Shown: positions 7,962-16,600 of the stretch, piece after piece
How positions within the stretch are numbered: the first letter of the stretch is position 1
Layout: each line of letters begins with the position of its first letter
Source: a virus
Reading direction: 5' to 3' (one strand)
IMG/VR virus record: IMGVR_UViG_3300046504_000144
Coordinates: 1 to 30,485 of that record
DNA: 30,485 nt
Position numbers and translations under genes: made by a program
Notes under the pieces: model-generated
Told to the model about the DNA's origin: nothing
The model's database searches: none
The model's input: only the letters and a program-made list of their open reading frames with translations

Positions 7962-8692
7962 ATTATTGATTTATATTTTAATGCATTTACAAATAATTCA
8001 TCCATATCCTTTATTGGAATATCATATATCGACATTAACAAATATTTATTATTAATGGCATATCTTAATTTAATTATATCACGTTTTCTTCTTTCAATAT
8101 AAGCATTTCTACCGCCAAAAAAATCTATTGATTGACGATGTTGTATTCCATGATACTCAATAAATGTTCTGTGTTCTGGTAAATAAAAATCATAAAATAA
8201 ATTCGATTTATCTTTTAAATCATTAAATGTTTTTTCTCTTTCAAACTTTATCTTATTTTTTAATAATATTTCTGCAACCTTTTTCTCCCCAAGAGATTCT
8301 TTACAAATAGGACATCCAGCACCACTTAAATGTGCATGTGGTGATTGTTGAAAATTTCCGTGTTTTTTACAAATAATTATAATTTTATTTTCATAACCAT
8401 TATATTTAATTAATGTATAATCATATTTATTGTCATGAATCTTATTTGCTTTTTCAATAAAAATCTCATTTGTGAATTTATTCTCTTTTGAGGTTTTTTC
8501 ATATTGACATTTCTTACAACCATATCCTGTTAAATGGTCATTTGGTCTTTGTAAAAATTCACCATGTTGGGGACAAATAATAATTATTTTATTTTTATTA
8601 CCAATATATACTACTTTGGAATAATCATATTTATTACTATGTTTTTTTTGTGCATAGATAATAAAATTTTCTTTATTTGAACTTATACCCAT
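7958..8692 (-). CDS. Free-standing homing-endonuclease-like protein (zinc-ribbon repeats plus Vsr-like nuclease)
   Basis: I start the gene at ATG 8692 (MGISSNKENF), 244 residues; the frame extends three codons to a TTG. Residues about 5-58 and 70-132 form two tandem copies of a DNA-binding module: N-K-Y-D-Y-S/T, then N-K-I-I-I-I-C, then H-G-x-F, then a Cys pair (GCKKC, GCPIC). The C-terminus carries a Vsr/EDxHD-type nuclease core: FYDFYLPEHRTFIEYHGIQH then QSIDFFGGR and RDIIKLRYA. Such genes are selfish, mobile elements of T4-like phages. It is inserted between the HAD gene and the ParB-like gene, overlaps the latter by 4 bp, and has its own GTATTTATA element 18 nt upstream. Confidence 0.88.
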   Translation of the reverse strand: MGISSNKENFIIYAQKKHSNKYDYSKVVYIGNKNKIIIICPQHGEFLQRPNDHLTGYGCKKCQYEKTSKENKFTNEIFIEKANKIHDNKYDYTLIKYNGYENKIIIICKKHGNFQQSPHAHLSGAGCPICKESLGEKKVAEILLKNKIKFEREKTFNDLKDKSNLFYDFYLPEHRTFIEYHGIQHRQSIDFFGGRNAYIERRKRDIIKLRYAINNKYLLMSIYDIPIKDMDELFVNALKYKSII

Positions 8693-8710
8693 CAATTGCA
8701 ATAATTTTAC

Positions 8711-8719
8711 TATAAATAC
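8711..8719 (-). promoter_or_regulatory. GTATTTATA element upstream of the homing endonuclease at 7958-8692
   Basis: Coding-direction GTATTTATA sits in the 33-nt gap between the HAD gene and the homing endonuclease, 18 nt before the ATG at 8692. Confidence 0.5.
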
Positions 8720-8725
8720 AGTAGT

Positions 8726-9283
8726 TTAGAATTTTTCAATTTCTTCTTTAATAATTGATATAAGTTTGCTTTCTGCTTCAACTAAACTTAAATTACCGTT
8801 ATTTGCAAGATAAATATTAAATTTTATACCTTCAGGGAGTGAATTTCTTATTTCTTCATATGATGTAATATCAGTATCTCGATCATCATAAACATTAATT
8901 TCTCTTAAATCTCGAAATTTTTTTGAGTAATCAAGAATTTTTTGACCTTTAGTTCTTTGATCACGTTGCATATCGAGTTTATTAGCATGAATATTATTAA
9001 CATCTAATACTTCTTGAACTAAAGAACGTAATTTTTCCTGTCTTGAAGTCAATACAATTGTATATGTAGCTGGCGTTGAAACATCTTTATTTAAAAGATT
9101 CAATATTTTTGGAAATGGTTTAATATCAAAAACATTCAAATCAAGACTTTCTGGTCTGCCCCACCAGCCTTGATATGAATATGGCTTTCCCATTTTCTCT
9201 GACCATTGAATTTTTCCACTTTCTTTTTGGGGAGAATCTATGAGAGTACTATCAAAATCAAATGCACATAGTCTTGTTATCAT
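8726..9283 (-). CDS. HAD-family phosphatase resembling RNA-repair HAD domains
   Basis: A 185-residue haloacid-dehalogenase-type enzyme. Motif I is CAFDFDSTLID (Asp9 nucleophile, Asp11), motif II is TIVLTSR (Thr79), a motif III Lys is probable near residue 112-115, and motif IV is VYDDRDTD (Asp133, Asp134). Between motifs I and II the pattern Trp27 then GWWGRPESLD (residues 39-48) resembles the HAD domain of Swiss-Army-knife RNA repair proteins (HAD_SAK_1), which I recognise from memory. The likely reaction is hydrolysis of a phosphate from an RNA or nucleotide end. The gene starts 1 nt after the stop of the 2H phosphoesterase gene, so the two are probably translated together and act on the same substrate. 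Confidence 0.8.
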   Translation of the reverse strand: MITRLCAFDFDSTLIDSPQKESGKIQWSEKMGKPYSYQGWWGRPESLDLNVFDIKPFPKILNLLNKDVSTPATYTIVLTSRQEKLRSLVQEVLDVNNIHANKLDMQRDQRTKGQKILDYSKKFRDLREINVYDDRDTDITSYEEIRNSLPEGIKFNIYLANNGNLSLVEAESKLISIIKEEIEKF

Positions 9284-9284
9284 T

Positions 9285-9671
9285 TTATTTATATTCTACT
9301 TGAGTTATTTTTCCTCTTAATAATAATGGTCTGCGTAATTTCTCCCAATTAGTCAGATTATTTGACATCACTGGTTTACCACCATTTGTCCTATTTACTG
9401 CCAGTGTTATATGTGCTTTGGGATTATGTGCGTTAATTCCTGATGATACGCCAACTGCAATTACTTTATCATCCATAGCAATATCATTAACAGTTAAACG
9501 TACAGCTAAGCCAAGATACTTTTCATATTCAGGGTCAATTTCACCCAAATTAACAGTCATATGATCTGCAATAATATCCCAACCTTCGGGTATTATATTC
9601 TTAAATCTTTCAATTAGCCTTTGTCTTGAATTATCATCAAGAACTACGGCACTATAAGAAATATTACTCAT
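9285..9671 (-). CDS. 2H phosphoesterase-like protein (LigT / cyclic phosphodiesterase type)
   Basis: This 128-residue protein has the two catalytic H-x-T motifs of the 2H phosphoesterase superfamily: DHMTVNLG (His37, Thr39) and KAHITLAVN (His87, Thr89), about 50 residues apart. Members open 2',3'-cyclic phosphates, ligate or hydrolyse 2'-5' bonds, or cleave cyclic oligonucleotides (the anti-CBASS protein Acb1 is a 2H enzyme). The start ATG overlaps the stop of the ArdC-like gene by 4 bp and the HAD phosphatase follows directly, which favours RNA end-healing. An anti-CBASS role remains an alternative that sequence alone cannot decide. Confidence 0.75.
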   Translation of the reverse strand: MSNISYSAVVLDDNSRQRLIERFKNIIPEGWDIIADHMTVNLGEIDPEYEKYLGLAVRLTVNDIAMDDKVIAVGVSSGINAHNPKAHITLAVNRTNGGKPVMSNNLTNWEKLRRPLLLRGKITQVEYK

Positions 9672-11227
9672 AATTTTTTTAATAAACTGTAGAAATTTTC
9701 TACCAGTTCGCTTTTATTTTTATTTAAAACATCTTGGTACTCTTTTTCAACACCAATAAATCTTGCTACATCCATTGGTGTAACTGTTTTTGATGTATTA
9801 TCAAGTACTTCATTTTGTGGTGTGGCTGCATTTGTGTTATTTTGTGGTGCAACATTGTTTGCATTATTTTTAATTTTTCTACTTATATAATCCACCAACA
9901 TACTGACAACACCAGATACTGTATCAAATACTCGAATCATAGCATCTTTATCAGCACCCCACATTGCTGCATAATTTAAAGAAGTTGTTTTTAAATCAAA
10001 ATTAAATGAACCTAATACCATCCATGCTGTCAATTCAGCTTGTTGTTCAACAGCATCTCTACCTTCAGTTTTACCCACAAAATATTGTGAAAACTTTGAA
10101 TTTTTATTTTTCACATAACTTTGATGTAATAATTCATGTGCAATTTCATGTGCCAATGTTTTTGTTAGACCAACATCATTACCTTCATTTTTTAAAATTC
10201 GAATCAAACCACTTGAACTTACTCCTCTTGCACCATCCAATTCATCAACCAATTCTATTTTAACTCCATTTTCTTGAGCAAAATCAAGTAATGATTTATA
10301 TATTGGTCTGATTTCTTCACTTATCATGTTTTCTTCAAACCATTTAATTTCTTTACGTTTTTCATAATCACCCAAGAAATTTTCTTTGCCTTCCATTTGT
10401 TGAGTATTTGAAACATCATATACAAATGTATAATCAAAATCGTGACCACTAAATGCTCCACGAAGCTGAACGCCAAGACGTTCACGTTCACCCGGACCCA
10501 ATTCATTATAAGTATTTTTGCCAACCGATTTTAAAAATTCTGCGGTAATTTTTTCTTTTTCAATTTTAGAATACGGTCTCATTGCCCTTTTACTCGGAGA
10601 ACGTATAATCATTCTGTTTTTCTTATCAACAACAGTTCTGTTAAATCTATTCCAGTTGATTTCACTTTTTACTAAACTTGCATTAGGATTCTGAATCATG
10701 ATTAATATACTATTCATGAAACTATATGAATGTCCTTGAGAATTTTTAAAAGATAAAATAATCTGCATTGTTTTTTTAAATTCTTCATCACTATCAATAT
10801 TGACCAAAGTTTCTTTAAACTTTCCTAATTTGTCAATAAGTGCTTTTTTTTCTTCAGGTGTAAGTTCAGCATCATTTTCTGGATTTGTAGTGGTTGGTGT
10901 TGCACTAATTTCTGATAAGAGAGCATCCAATGATGATATTAATGCTGCAGCACTTTCTTCTTCTGGAGCACCTTCTAATGCATGTACTTCTTTTAATGCT
11001 GGTTCAATGAAATGACTGTAAACGTTTTGCCATTGATCTTTTGTTTTGCCTATATACCAAAACCAAAATTTATAATCATTATTCCATTTAGCACCATGAT
11101 TCTTAAATATGTCTTTGTATTTAAAAGTTTCTTTGTTTTCTGGCTTATTCGGGTCAATATATGCAATATAATTACCCTTCTGATCTGTTCTTTTGCTTAT
11201 AACAAATGCTTCATTTAATGCTTTCAT
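9668..11227 (-). CDS. ArdC-like antirestriction/metallopeptidase protein
   Basis: A 519-residue multidomain protein. Residues about 20-80 form a small domain with FKYKDIFKNHGAKWNNDYKF. Residues about 135-210 resemble the ArdC N-terminal ssDNA-binding domain: SYSFMNSILIMIQNPNASLV, then W-x-x-x-x-R and the IIRSP turn. Residues 355-402 form a zinc metallopeptidase site: LAHEIAHELLH (His360, Glu361, His364) and a downstream EQQAELTAW with Glu398 as probable third ligand. ArdC-type proteins protect incoming plasmid or phage DNA from restriction. The N-terminus MKALNEAFVISK carries an L-N-E tripeptide at residues 4-6 compatible with prohead protease cleavage. The tail (residues 481-501, from TVTPMDVARF) is duplicated in the 58-residue gene directly upstream, with which it overlaps by 4 bp. 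Confidence 0.8.
   Translation of the reverse strand: MKALNEAFVISKRTDQKGNYIAYIDPNKPENKETFKYKDIFKNHGAKWNNDYKFWFWYIGKTKDQWQNVYSHFIEPALKEVHALEGAPEEESAAALISSLDALLSEISATPTTTNPENDAELTPEEKKALIDKLGKFKETLVNIDSDEEFKKTMQIILSFKNSQGHSYSFMNSILIMIQNPNASLVKSEINWNRFNRTVVDKKNRMIIRSPSKRAMRPYSKIEKEKITAEFLKSVGKNTYNELGPGERERLGVQLRGAFSGHDFDYTFVYDVSNTQQMEGKENFLGDYEKRKEIKWFEENMISEEIRPIYKSLLDFAQENGVKIELVDELDGARGVSSSGLIRILKNEGNDVGLTKTLAHEIAHELLHQSYVKNKNSKFSQYFVGKTEGRDAVEQQAELTAWMVLGSFNFDLKTTSLNYAAMWGADKDAMIRVFDTVSGVVSMLVDYISRKIKNNANNVAPQNNTNAATPQNEVLDNTSKTVTPMDVARFIGVEKEYQDVLNKNKSELVENFYSLLKKL
9741..9790. repeat. 50-bp direct repeat, copy 1 (with 11330-11379)
   Basis: By eye, 45 of 50 positions match the segment at 11330-11379, in the same orientation. 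It encodes the conserved V-T-P-M-D-V-A-[RK]-F-[IL]-G-V-E-K-E-Y segment near the C-terminus of the ArdC-like protein. Confidence 0.85.
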
Positions 11228-11400
11228 TTATTGTTATCTTTTCTAATAGTATTATTTTCTTCGATATTATTACTCATAATAATATCATGATTTTCTTTCA
11301 GTTCTTGTTCAAAAAGAACTTCTTTATATTCTTTTTCAACACCTAAAAATTTGGCTACATCCATTGGTGTAACTGTTCTTGTTTTGTCTTTGCTTTTCAT
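11224..11400 (-). CDS. Small 58-residue protein, duplicate of the ArdC-like C-terminal tail
   Basis: An ATG at 11400 opens a 58-codon frame ending in TGA that overlaps the ArdC-like ATG (ATGA). Residues 9-29 (TVTPMDVAKFLGVEKEYKEV...) match the ArdC-like tail at its residues 481-501 with four substitutions visible, mostly conservative. The rest is charged (NNIEENNTIRKDNNK). The GTATTTATT element abuts the ATG directly, so if that element is a promoter, translation may instead begin at internal Met13 or the ATG at Met40-42. It could be a free-standing copy of an interaction tail, or a remnant of an earlier copy of the ArdC-like gene. Confidence 0.65.
   Translation of the reverse strand: MKSKDKTRTVTPMDVAKFLGVEKEYKEVLFEQELKENHDIIMSNNIEENNTIRKDNNK
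11330..11379. repeat. 50-bp direct repeat, copy 2 (with 9741-9790)
   Basis: Second copy of the 50-bp repeat, 45 of 50 identical by eye to 9741-9790, in the same reading frame of the 58-residue ORF. Confidence 0.85.
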
Positions 11401-11409
11401 AATAAATAC
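11401..11409 (-). promoter_or_regulatory. GTATTTATT element upstream of the 58-residue gene
   Basis: Coding-direction GTATTTATT directly abuts the ATG at 11400, one mismatch from the element in front of other genes. Lies in the 49-nt gap after the 218-residue gene. It could serve the 58-residue gene and the ArdC-like gene. Confidence 0.4.
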
Positions 11410-11449
11410 TTTATAGGATTTAGTAACTCACACTTATACAATAATAAAA

Positions 11450-12106
11450 TTAATAAGTAAATTTTGTTAAAACATTATAAATTTTTTCCAATGCATTTAA
11501 AGCAATTTCTACTTCTTTAAAGCATTGGTTTATTCCACCGCCACATATAACTATTTTTCCAGAAAATTTTTGTAAGTAATCCATTAAATCTGGTATATTA
11601 ATGCAATCCTGTGCTGGTTCAAGAAAATCACGAACATCACTTGAATCATATCCATATTCTGTCATAAAACCTTGCCACATTTCTTCATCAATGTCTCTAC
11701 TATCGTTAATGTCATGTTTAATCATATATTTTACTAAGTTAACAATTTCTTTTTCATCATGACCATCATCCATACAGCTTCTGAAAAATGCATAACCTTT
11801 ATCGTAAAATCTGGCATAATCAAGTATTGATTCTTTAATACCATTTTCTATTAACCACATTTTATATTCTCCTTCACTTACGCCACCAACAGTATTCTCA
11901 CCATTATATAAAAATGTAAGAGAATTCATAGTATCAAAATTTCTATTTAAAAATCGTATATAATTACTCAATTGAAAATTAAATGCATTTTGATATTCTG
12001 GTTGAATATCAATTGACAATAAATTTGCATTTTGAACAAGATTTATGCCCGAATCTTCGAGTAATTTATTGCGTTGTTGTTCTTTAAGTAATTTTTCTTT
12101 TTTCAT
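11450..12106 (-). CDS. Unknown protein with cysteine-hydrolase-like termini
   Basis: A 218-residue protein whose ATG overlaps the previous stop by one base (TAATG). The N-terminal strand NLLSIDIQPEYQNAF and the C-terminal segment KIVICGGGINQCFKEVEIAL recall the Asp strand and the Gly-x-x-x-x-Cys nucleophile turn of isochorismatase-like cysteine hydrolases. The middle region (SLTFLYNGENTVGG, FYDKGYAFFRSCMDDG, FMTEYGYDSSDVRDF) is not that of classical members, and the catalytic Lys is not evident. The resemblance is therefore only suggestive. Acidic overall. It is part of the same operon as the 201-residue protein. Confidence 0.75.
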   Translation of the reverse strand: MKKEKLLKEQQRNKLLEDSGINLVQNANLLSIDIQPEYQNAFNFQLSNYIRFLNRNFDTMNSLTFLYNGENTVGGVSEGEYKMWLIENGIKESILDYARFYDKGYAFFRSCMDDGHDEKEIVNLVKYMIKHDINDSRDIDEEMWQGFMTEYGYDSSDVRDFLEPAQDCINIPDLMDYLQKFSGKIVICGGGINQCFKEVEIALNALEKIYNVLTKFTY

Positions 12107-12711
12107 TAGCCAGTACTTTCAGTAAATTCAATGTCTTTTATTGATATTTTTTCGGGTGATTCATATGACTTAGACCTTTGACGATGTGTATATACAAAGA
12201 ATCCGTCTTTATCTGCACCCATACTAACACCTTCTGTTTTAGATGTTTTGTCCATTAATTCTTTTGGCTTGCTTAAACCATGTACATGTCCACCTTCTTT
12301 ATATGTTGAACCAGCAGTAAAATATTTTAGAATCTTTTCTTTCATTTCAGCATCAATACTTTTTGATTTCATTAATGCTTCTTTTTCTTTATTATATTTA
12401 GATTCATTCTCATTTAAAACTTCTCGATCTGTCAATGCCCAAAGCAACTCTTTTTTTAATTTTTCATCATGTGTAAAATCTTCATAGTTATTCTCTATAA
12501 ATTCTAACACTGATGCTTCTGAAGGGTCTTTATAACCACTATTTTCACCACCCTGATGATTCCATTCATCATATTTATGTACAAAGAAATTAATGTCAAC
12601 ATTTTCTCCATTTATGTCCCAAGTATTCTTTTCTTCTGGTCTCATTTCAGGATAAGCAAATTCATTTAAGAAAAATTTTTTAATTTCCTCAACTATAATT
12701 TTCTTAATCAT
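12106..12711 (-). CDS. Unknown protein with amphipathic N-terminus and possible prohead-protease site
   Basis: A 201-residue protein beginning MIKKIIVEEIKKFFLNEF, an amphipathic helix ending in L-N-E (residues 15-17). This layout is like capsid-targeting peptides of T4 internal proteins, which are removed by the prohead protease after (Leu/Ile)-X-Glu. A second L-N-E occurs in TDREVLNENES. The C-terminal 45 residues form a separate block: GVSMGADKDGFFVYTHRQRS then SYESPEKISIKDIEFTESTG, strand-rich and probably a small globular domain. The middle is acidic and helical. The start codon overlaps the 3' end of the homing endonuclease by 8 bp. I infer a virion-packaged protein; enzymatic role unknown. 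Confidence 0.75.
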   Translation of the reverse strand: MIKKIIVEEIKKFFLNEFAYPEMRPEEKNTWDINGENVDINFFVHKYDEWNHQGGENSGYKDPSEASVLEFIENNYEDFTHDEKLKKELLWALTDREVLNENESKYNKEKEALMKSKSIDAEMKEKILKYFTAGSTYKEGGHVHGLSKPKELMDKTSKTEGVSMGADKDGFFVYTHRQRSKSYESPEKISIKDIEFTESTG

Positions 12712-13645
12712 TATTTACCTCACTTTCTTTAATTCTAATAAAAGCACATTTTAGTAAATTGGTAATTTCATTTTCTCTAATAATATCCCTTTCAATTAAT
12801 TTACCTTTTTGAAAATGACGTTTTTCATCCCATTCATAAACAATATTGTTTTTTTCGTCATATCCATCAACAAAATATCCTAATTTCTTAATATAAAATT
12901 CACCACCATTTTCAGCGTGTTGTATGAAACAATTATTGATTTTCATTAGATTATTAAAATATTCACAACCTCTTTTGTTATAAAACGGCACTATTTGATT
13001 ATTTTCAAACTTATTTAATCTAATTCTTTCAATGGCACTAATTCTCATTTTATTCTTAGCTTCATTAGTATGACTTTTATTATAAAACGGATTATTTTCG
13101 TTCGCAACATTTGCATGTGATTCAGAAAGTTTAATGATATGTTCTTTTGAAAATTTTTTATTTGTTAATTTTTTTGAAATTTTATTACCTCTTTCTTTTG
13201 AATGTACGGATATTTTAAAATTTTCAGATTTATTTAAACCAATCGAAATATTTAATTTATGCGATTCAGTTAACTTACAATTCTTTCTCTTTGCAGATTG
13301 TTTTTTTCTTGATTCATTTGAATGTGCGCCTATCATGTTTGGAATTAGTGTGCCATTATCATATTTTTCTTTTAATGTTTTAGATGTTTTAATTTTTGTG
13401 TTTTCAGACACTTCTCTACCAATATTACCACATTTATGGCATTTTGAATCATTTTTAATTGCATAATCATATTTAGTTTTACTTTCATAATGTATTATTT
13501 CATTACATATTGGGCAATATTTAAAATAATTTGAATGTAATTTGGTACTACATCCGTATCTATTATGATTTTTCAATCCTTTTAATGAATTAAATTCTTT
13601 ATTACATTCATTACAAATCAATATTTCTTTTCTATTATTTTCCAT
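12704..13645 (-). CDS. Free-standing homing-endonuclease-like protein (zinc finger, NUMOD3-like repeats, Vsr-like nuclease)
   Basis: A 313-residue protein. The N-terminus has a C2H2-like finger (LICNECNKEFNSLKGLKNH) and a second Cys4 ribbon (YCPICN ... CHKCGN). Residues about 85-215 contain several NUMOD3-type DNA-binding repeats with S-x-E-x-x-x-K and N-P-F-Y-x-K-S-H patterns. The C-terminal nuclease core reads QHAENGGEFYIKKLGYFVDG, then NNIVYEWDEKRHF and ERDIIRENEI; the E-W-D-E-x-x-H and D/R residues match the EDxHD/Vsr-like fold. It overlaps the 1342-residue gene by 11 bp and the 201-residue gene by 8 bp, as if inserted seamlessly between two adjacent genes. Confidence 0.88.
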   Translation of the reverse strand: MENNRKEILICNECNKEFNSLKGLKNHNRYGCSTKLHSNYFKYCPICNEIIHYESKTKYDYAIKNDSKCHKCGNIGREVSENTKIKTSKTLKEKYDNGTLIPNMIGAHSNESRKKQSAKRKNCKLTESHKLNISIGLNKSENFKISVHSKERGNKISKKLTNKKFSKEHIIKLSESHANVANENNPFYNKSHTNEAKNKMRISAIERIRLNKFENNQIVPFYNKRGCEYFNNLMKINNCFIQHAENGGEFYIKKLGYFVDGYDEKNNIVYEWDEKRHFQKGKLIERDIIRENEITNLLKCAFIRIKESEVNND

Positions 13646-16600
13646 TTTGACCCGCCAAAGATAGTAAATCTTCTTTATTATTCATAACTTTATTTGAATA
13701 AATCTTCAATAATAATGATTTTTGCATATCACCAACTGCTTTACCTTGTAAACCAAGTTCCATTAAATCATTACCATTTACTGCCAGTTCATTAACAGTT
13801 TTGGGATACTTACCTTCAAATAATTCTTGTGCAGCAGTTTTAATTACATTTGGCAATATCTGACTTTGTAATGATGTTGGAGATGTCACGTACATATTAT
13901 GTGCAATTGATCTTGCTTCGATTAAATTGGTAGCCTCTCCACTTTCATATGCTAATTGAAGTGCCTTTATCTCTTTATATGAATTCTCGTCACCTTTAAG
14001 ATTATTTTTATAGAACTCTGCAGGGTTATTAACAAGATTTTTACTTAATAGATAAACAAATTCTCCCATTGTTCTAACTTTATCAAAGGGTTCTCTCGTA
14101 TTTCTAAAATCGTAATTTAATCCTCTGCCAAATATTTCTTTAAGCAAACCAGTTTCATTAAGTAGTATTGCACCTGTCAAAATGTTGCATTTTCTGACAA
14201 TTTTCTCGAATTCTGTCAAAATTCTCTCAGGTGCAATTTCTTTTACACGACCAGCATTTTCCTGAATCATTTTCATTGTGTCTGGGTCAATAGTAAAACC
14301 AAAACGACTTGCAAACTGTACAGCACGCAACATTCTGAGTGGGTCATCACTAAATGCCTGTGGGTTAACAACCTTAATAACTTTATTTTTTAAATCTTCT
14401 TGACCACCAAATGGGTCAACAATATTACCTTCAGCATCTTTTGCAATTGCATTGATGGTAAAATCACGTCTTTCAAGGTCTTTTTCAATTGGCAAAGCAT
14501 GATTTGATTTAACATCAAATCCCTGATGACCACCTTCACCTGTTGGTGTTTCGGTACGTGGAATTGCAATATCAATATCTTCTGTTGCGCCTTTTGGTTT
14601 GAATTTTAATATACCAAATGATTTGCCAACTGCATTGACAGCACCATATTTACTAAGTATTTCTTCAAGTTTTTCAAATGGCACACCAGTAATAAGAATA
14701 TCTAAGTCTTTGGATTCTTTACCGAGAATTTCATCCCTGACAGCACCACCAACTGAATATATTTTACCACCAGCTTCTTCAACATCTTCTTTAAACGGAA
14801 GATAATTTAATGCCATTATCTGTCCTTCATTTAATATTTCATTTTCAAAAATATCTTCTTCTTTATTTTTTTTATAATATTCATAAATAGTTTCATTAAT
14901 AAAATTAATATATGGATTTTTTTGTTTTGCTTTATCTAAAAATTTCTGAATAACTGGTTTTGCAAAATTATTACTTGGAATTTCTTGCCAATAATTTGTT
15001 TTAGGTCTAAATTCATCTGGATACATCGTTGAAGTAGATTCTCCAAGAAAAATATTATTTGTTTTTCTATGTCGTTGTACAGTAATAAAACTTTCAGGGA
15101 GTTTTTTATCCCAATCTGATTGGTATTTAATAAGATTTAATCTACTTAATTCATTAATAATATCTTCATGTATTAGTTTTGATACTAATTCAATATATAA
15201 ATTTCCTGTAGAATCTATAACTCCTCTGACACTATTACCAATATTACGCCATGATTTTGGATTTTTTATCATTGCTACATTACTATATGATCTATCATTA
15301 GATGTTATATATATTATTTCTTCTTTATTTTCAATATTTTGTTCTTTACTGAATTGAGTTTCAAAATCGGTATCTGGATGCTGAATGCCAAATTGTTTTT
15401 CTGCTGCCACATCTGCAATGCTTTCATTTACTGGTTTATGTTTCTGTTTACTTTTTTCTGGTTTGAAATTAGCTACAAATATATCATAAATTTTCTCAGC
15501 AAGAGCACGATTTGCACCTTCAGGTATTTTTTTTCTGAACATTAATTCAACTTTATTTGCAATTTCATGAGCATCATCGTATTCGTAACCATAATGTCTT
15601 ATAATAAAACTTTCTGTTCTCTCATGTAATAATATTGCTTCAAAATCTGCTGGTTTGACCATAAACACATCATCAATCCAATAATCATTTTCTCCAATAT
15701 GTTTTGCATATTTTTGTTCTTTTTTCGGTAAATCAGCATCAACCCAATGATTACCACCATCTACCCATTCAATAAAACCACTATCACGAACTTGATCACC
15801 ATTAACAGCATATACATTATATGTGTGTTCTCCGTCCTGATAACTTCTTATATATTTTTTATCCAATTGATGGGTTGTAAGGTCTTGCTGGATATCTTTT
15901 TCAAATGCTGGAAAATTTCCTTCATTCAAATCCCAAAAATCCAATGAAGCATTTTCAGCCAGATCATTAAAATCGTCTGGTGATTTATCTGGTATTACAC
16001 CATAATTTTTATGAATAAACTCGTTAATATCCTCTTCTTTATATTCTAACAATCGTCCTATTTCACGTGCTTCTTCAGGAGTTCTATCATTTAAATATCC
16101 ACCATGCTTTTTAGCAATTTCATACAATAAATATGCTTTTACTTTATCACGATATATTATTGCTGTCATGGTATTTTGCGATGTCATTCTTACTGGAATA
16201 ACACCAATTTTAAGTTTTTCTAATTTTTGAGCAATTGGTTTATTTATATGAACAAAACCAATCTTTCTTTTTCCGTTTAAAACTGTTTTCAATGCACCTT
16301 CATCAGTATATGCTTCCTTTGCTGAAATTTCTTCTTTAAGAGGTTTGATATTCAAGTTTCTAATGTCTCCTTGATTGCATGCAGTTGAAGTGTTACCGTT
16401 ACCCGCTAATCTGCATTTCTGTTTTACTTCTACAGTACTGCTGCCAGCCATTGAAGATAATTGTCTTTCATCCAACATGTATTGATCTTTCGTAGCATCT
16501 CCCACCACATTATGATATTCTAAATCTTCATTATTCTTATCTCTATTTGCATCAAGATCATTTCTAATTAAAGGTGAAGTATCAATGTTATTATGTACAG

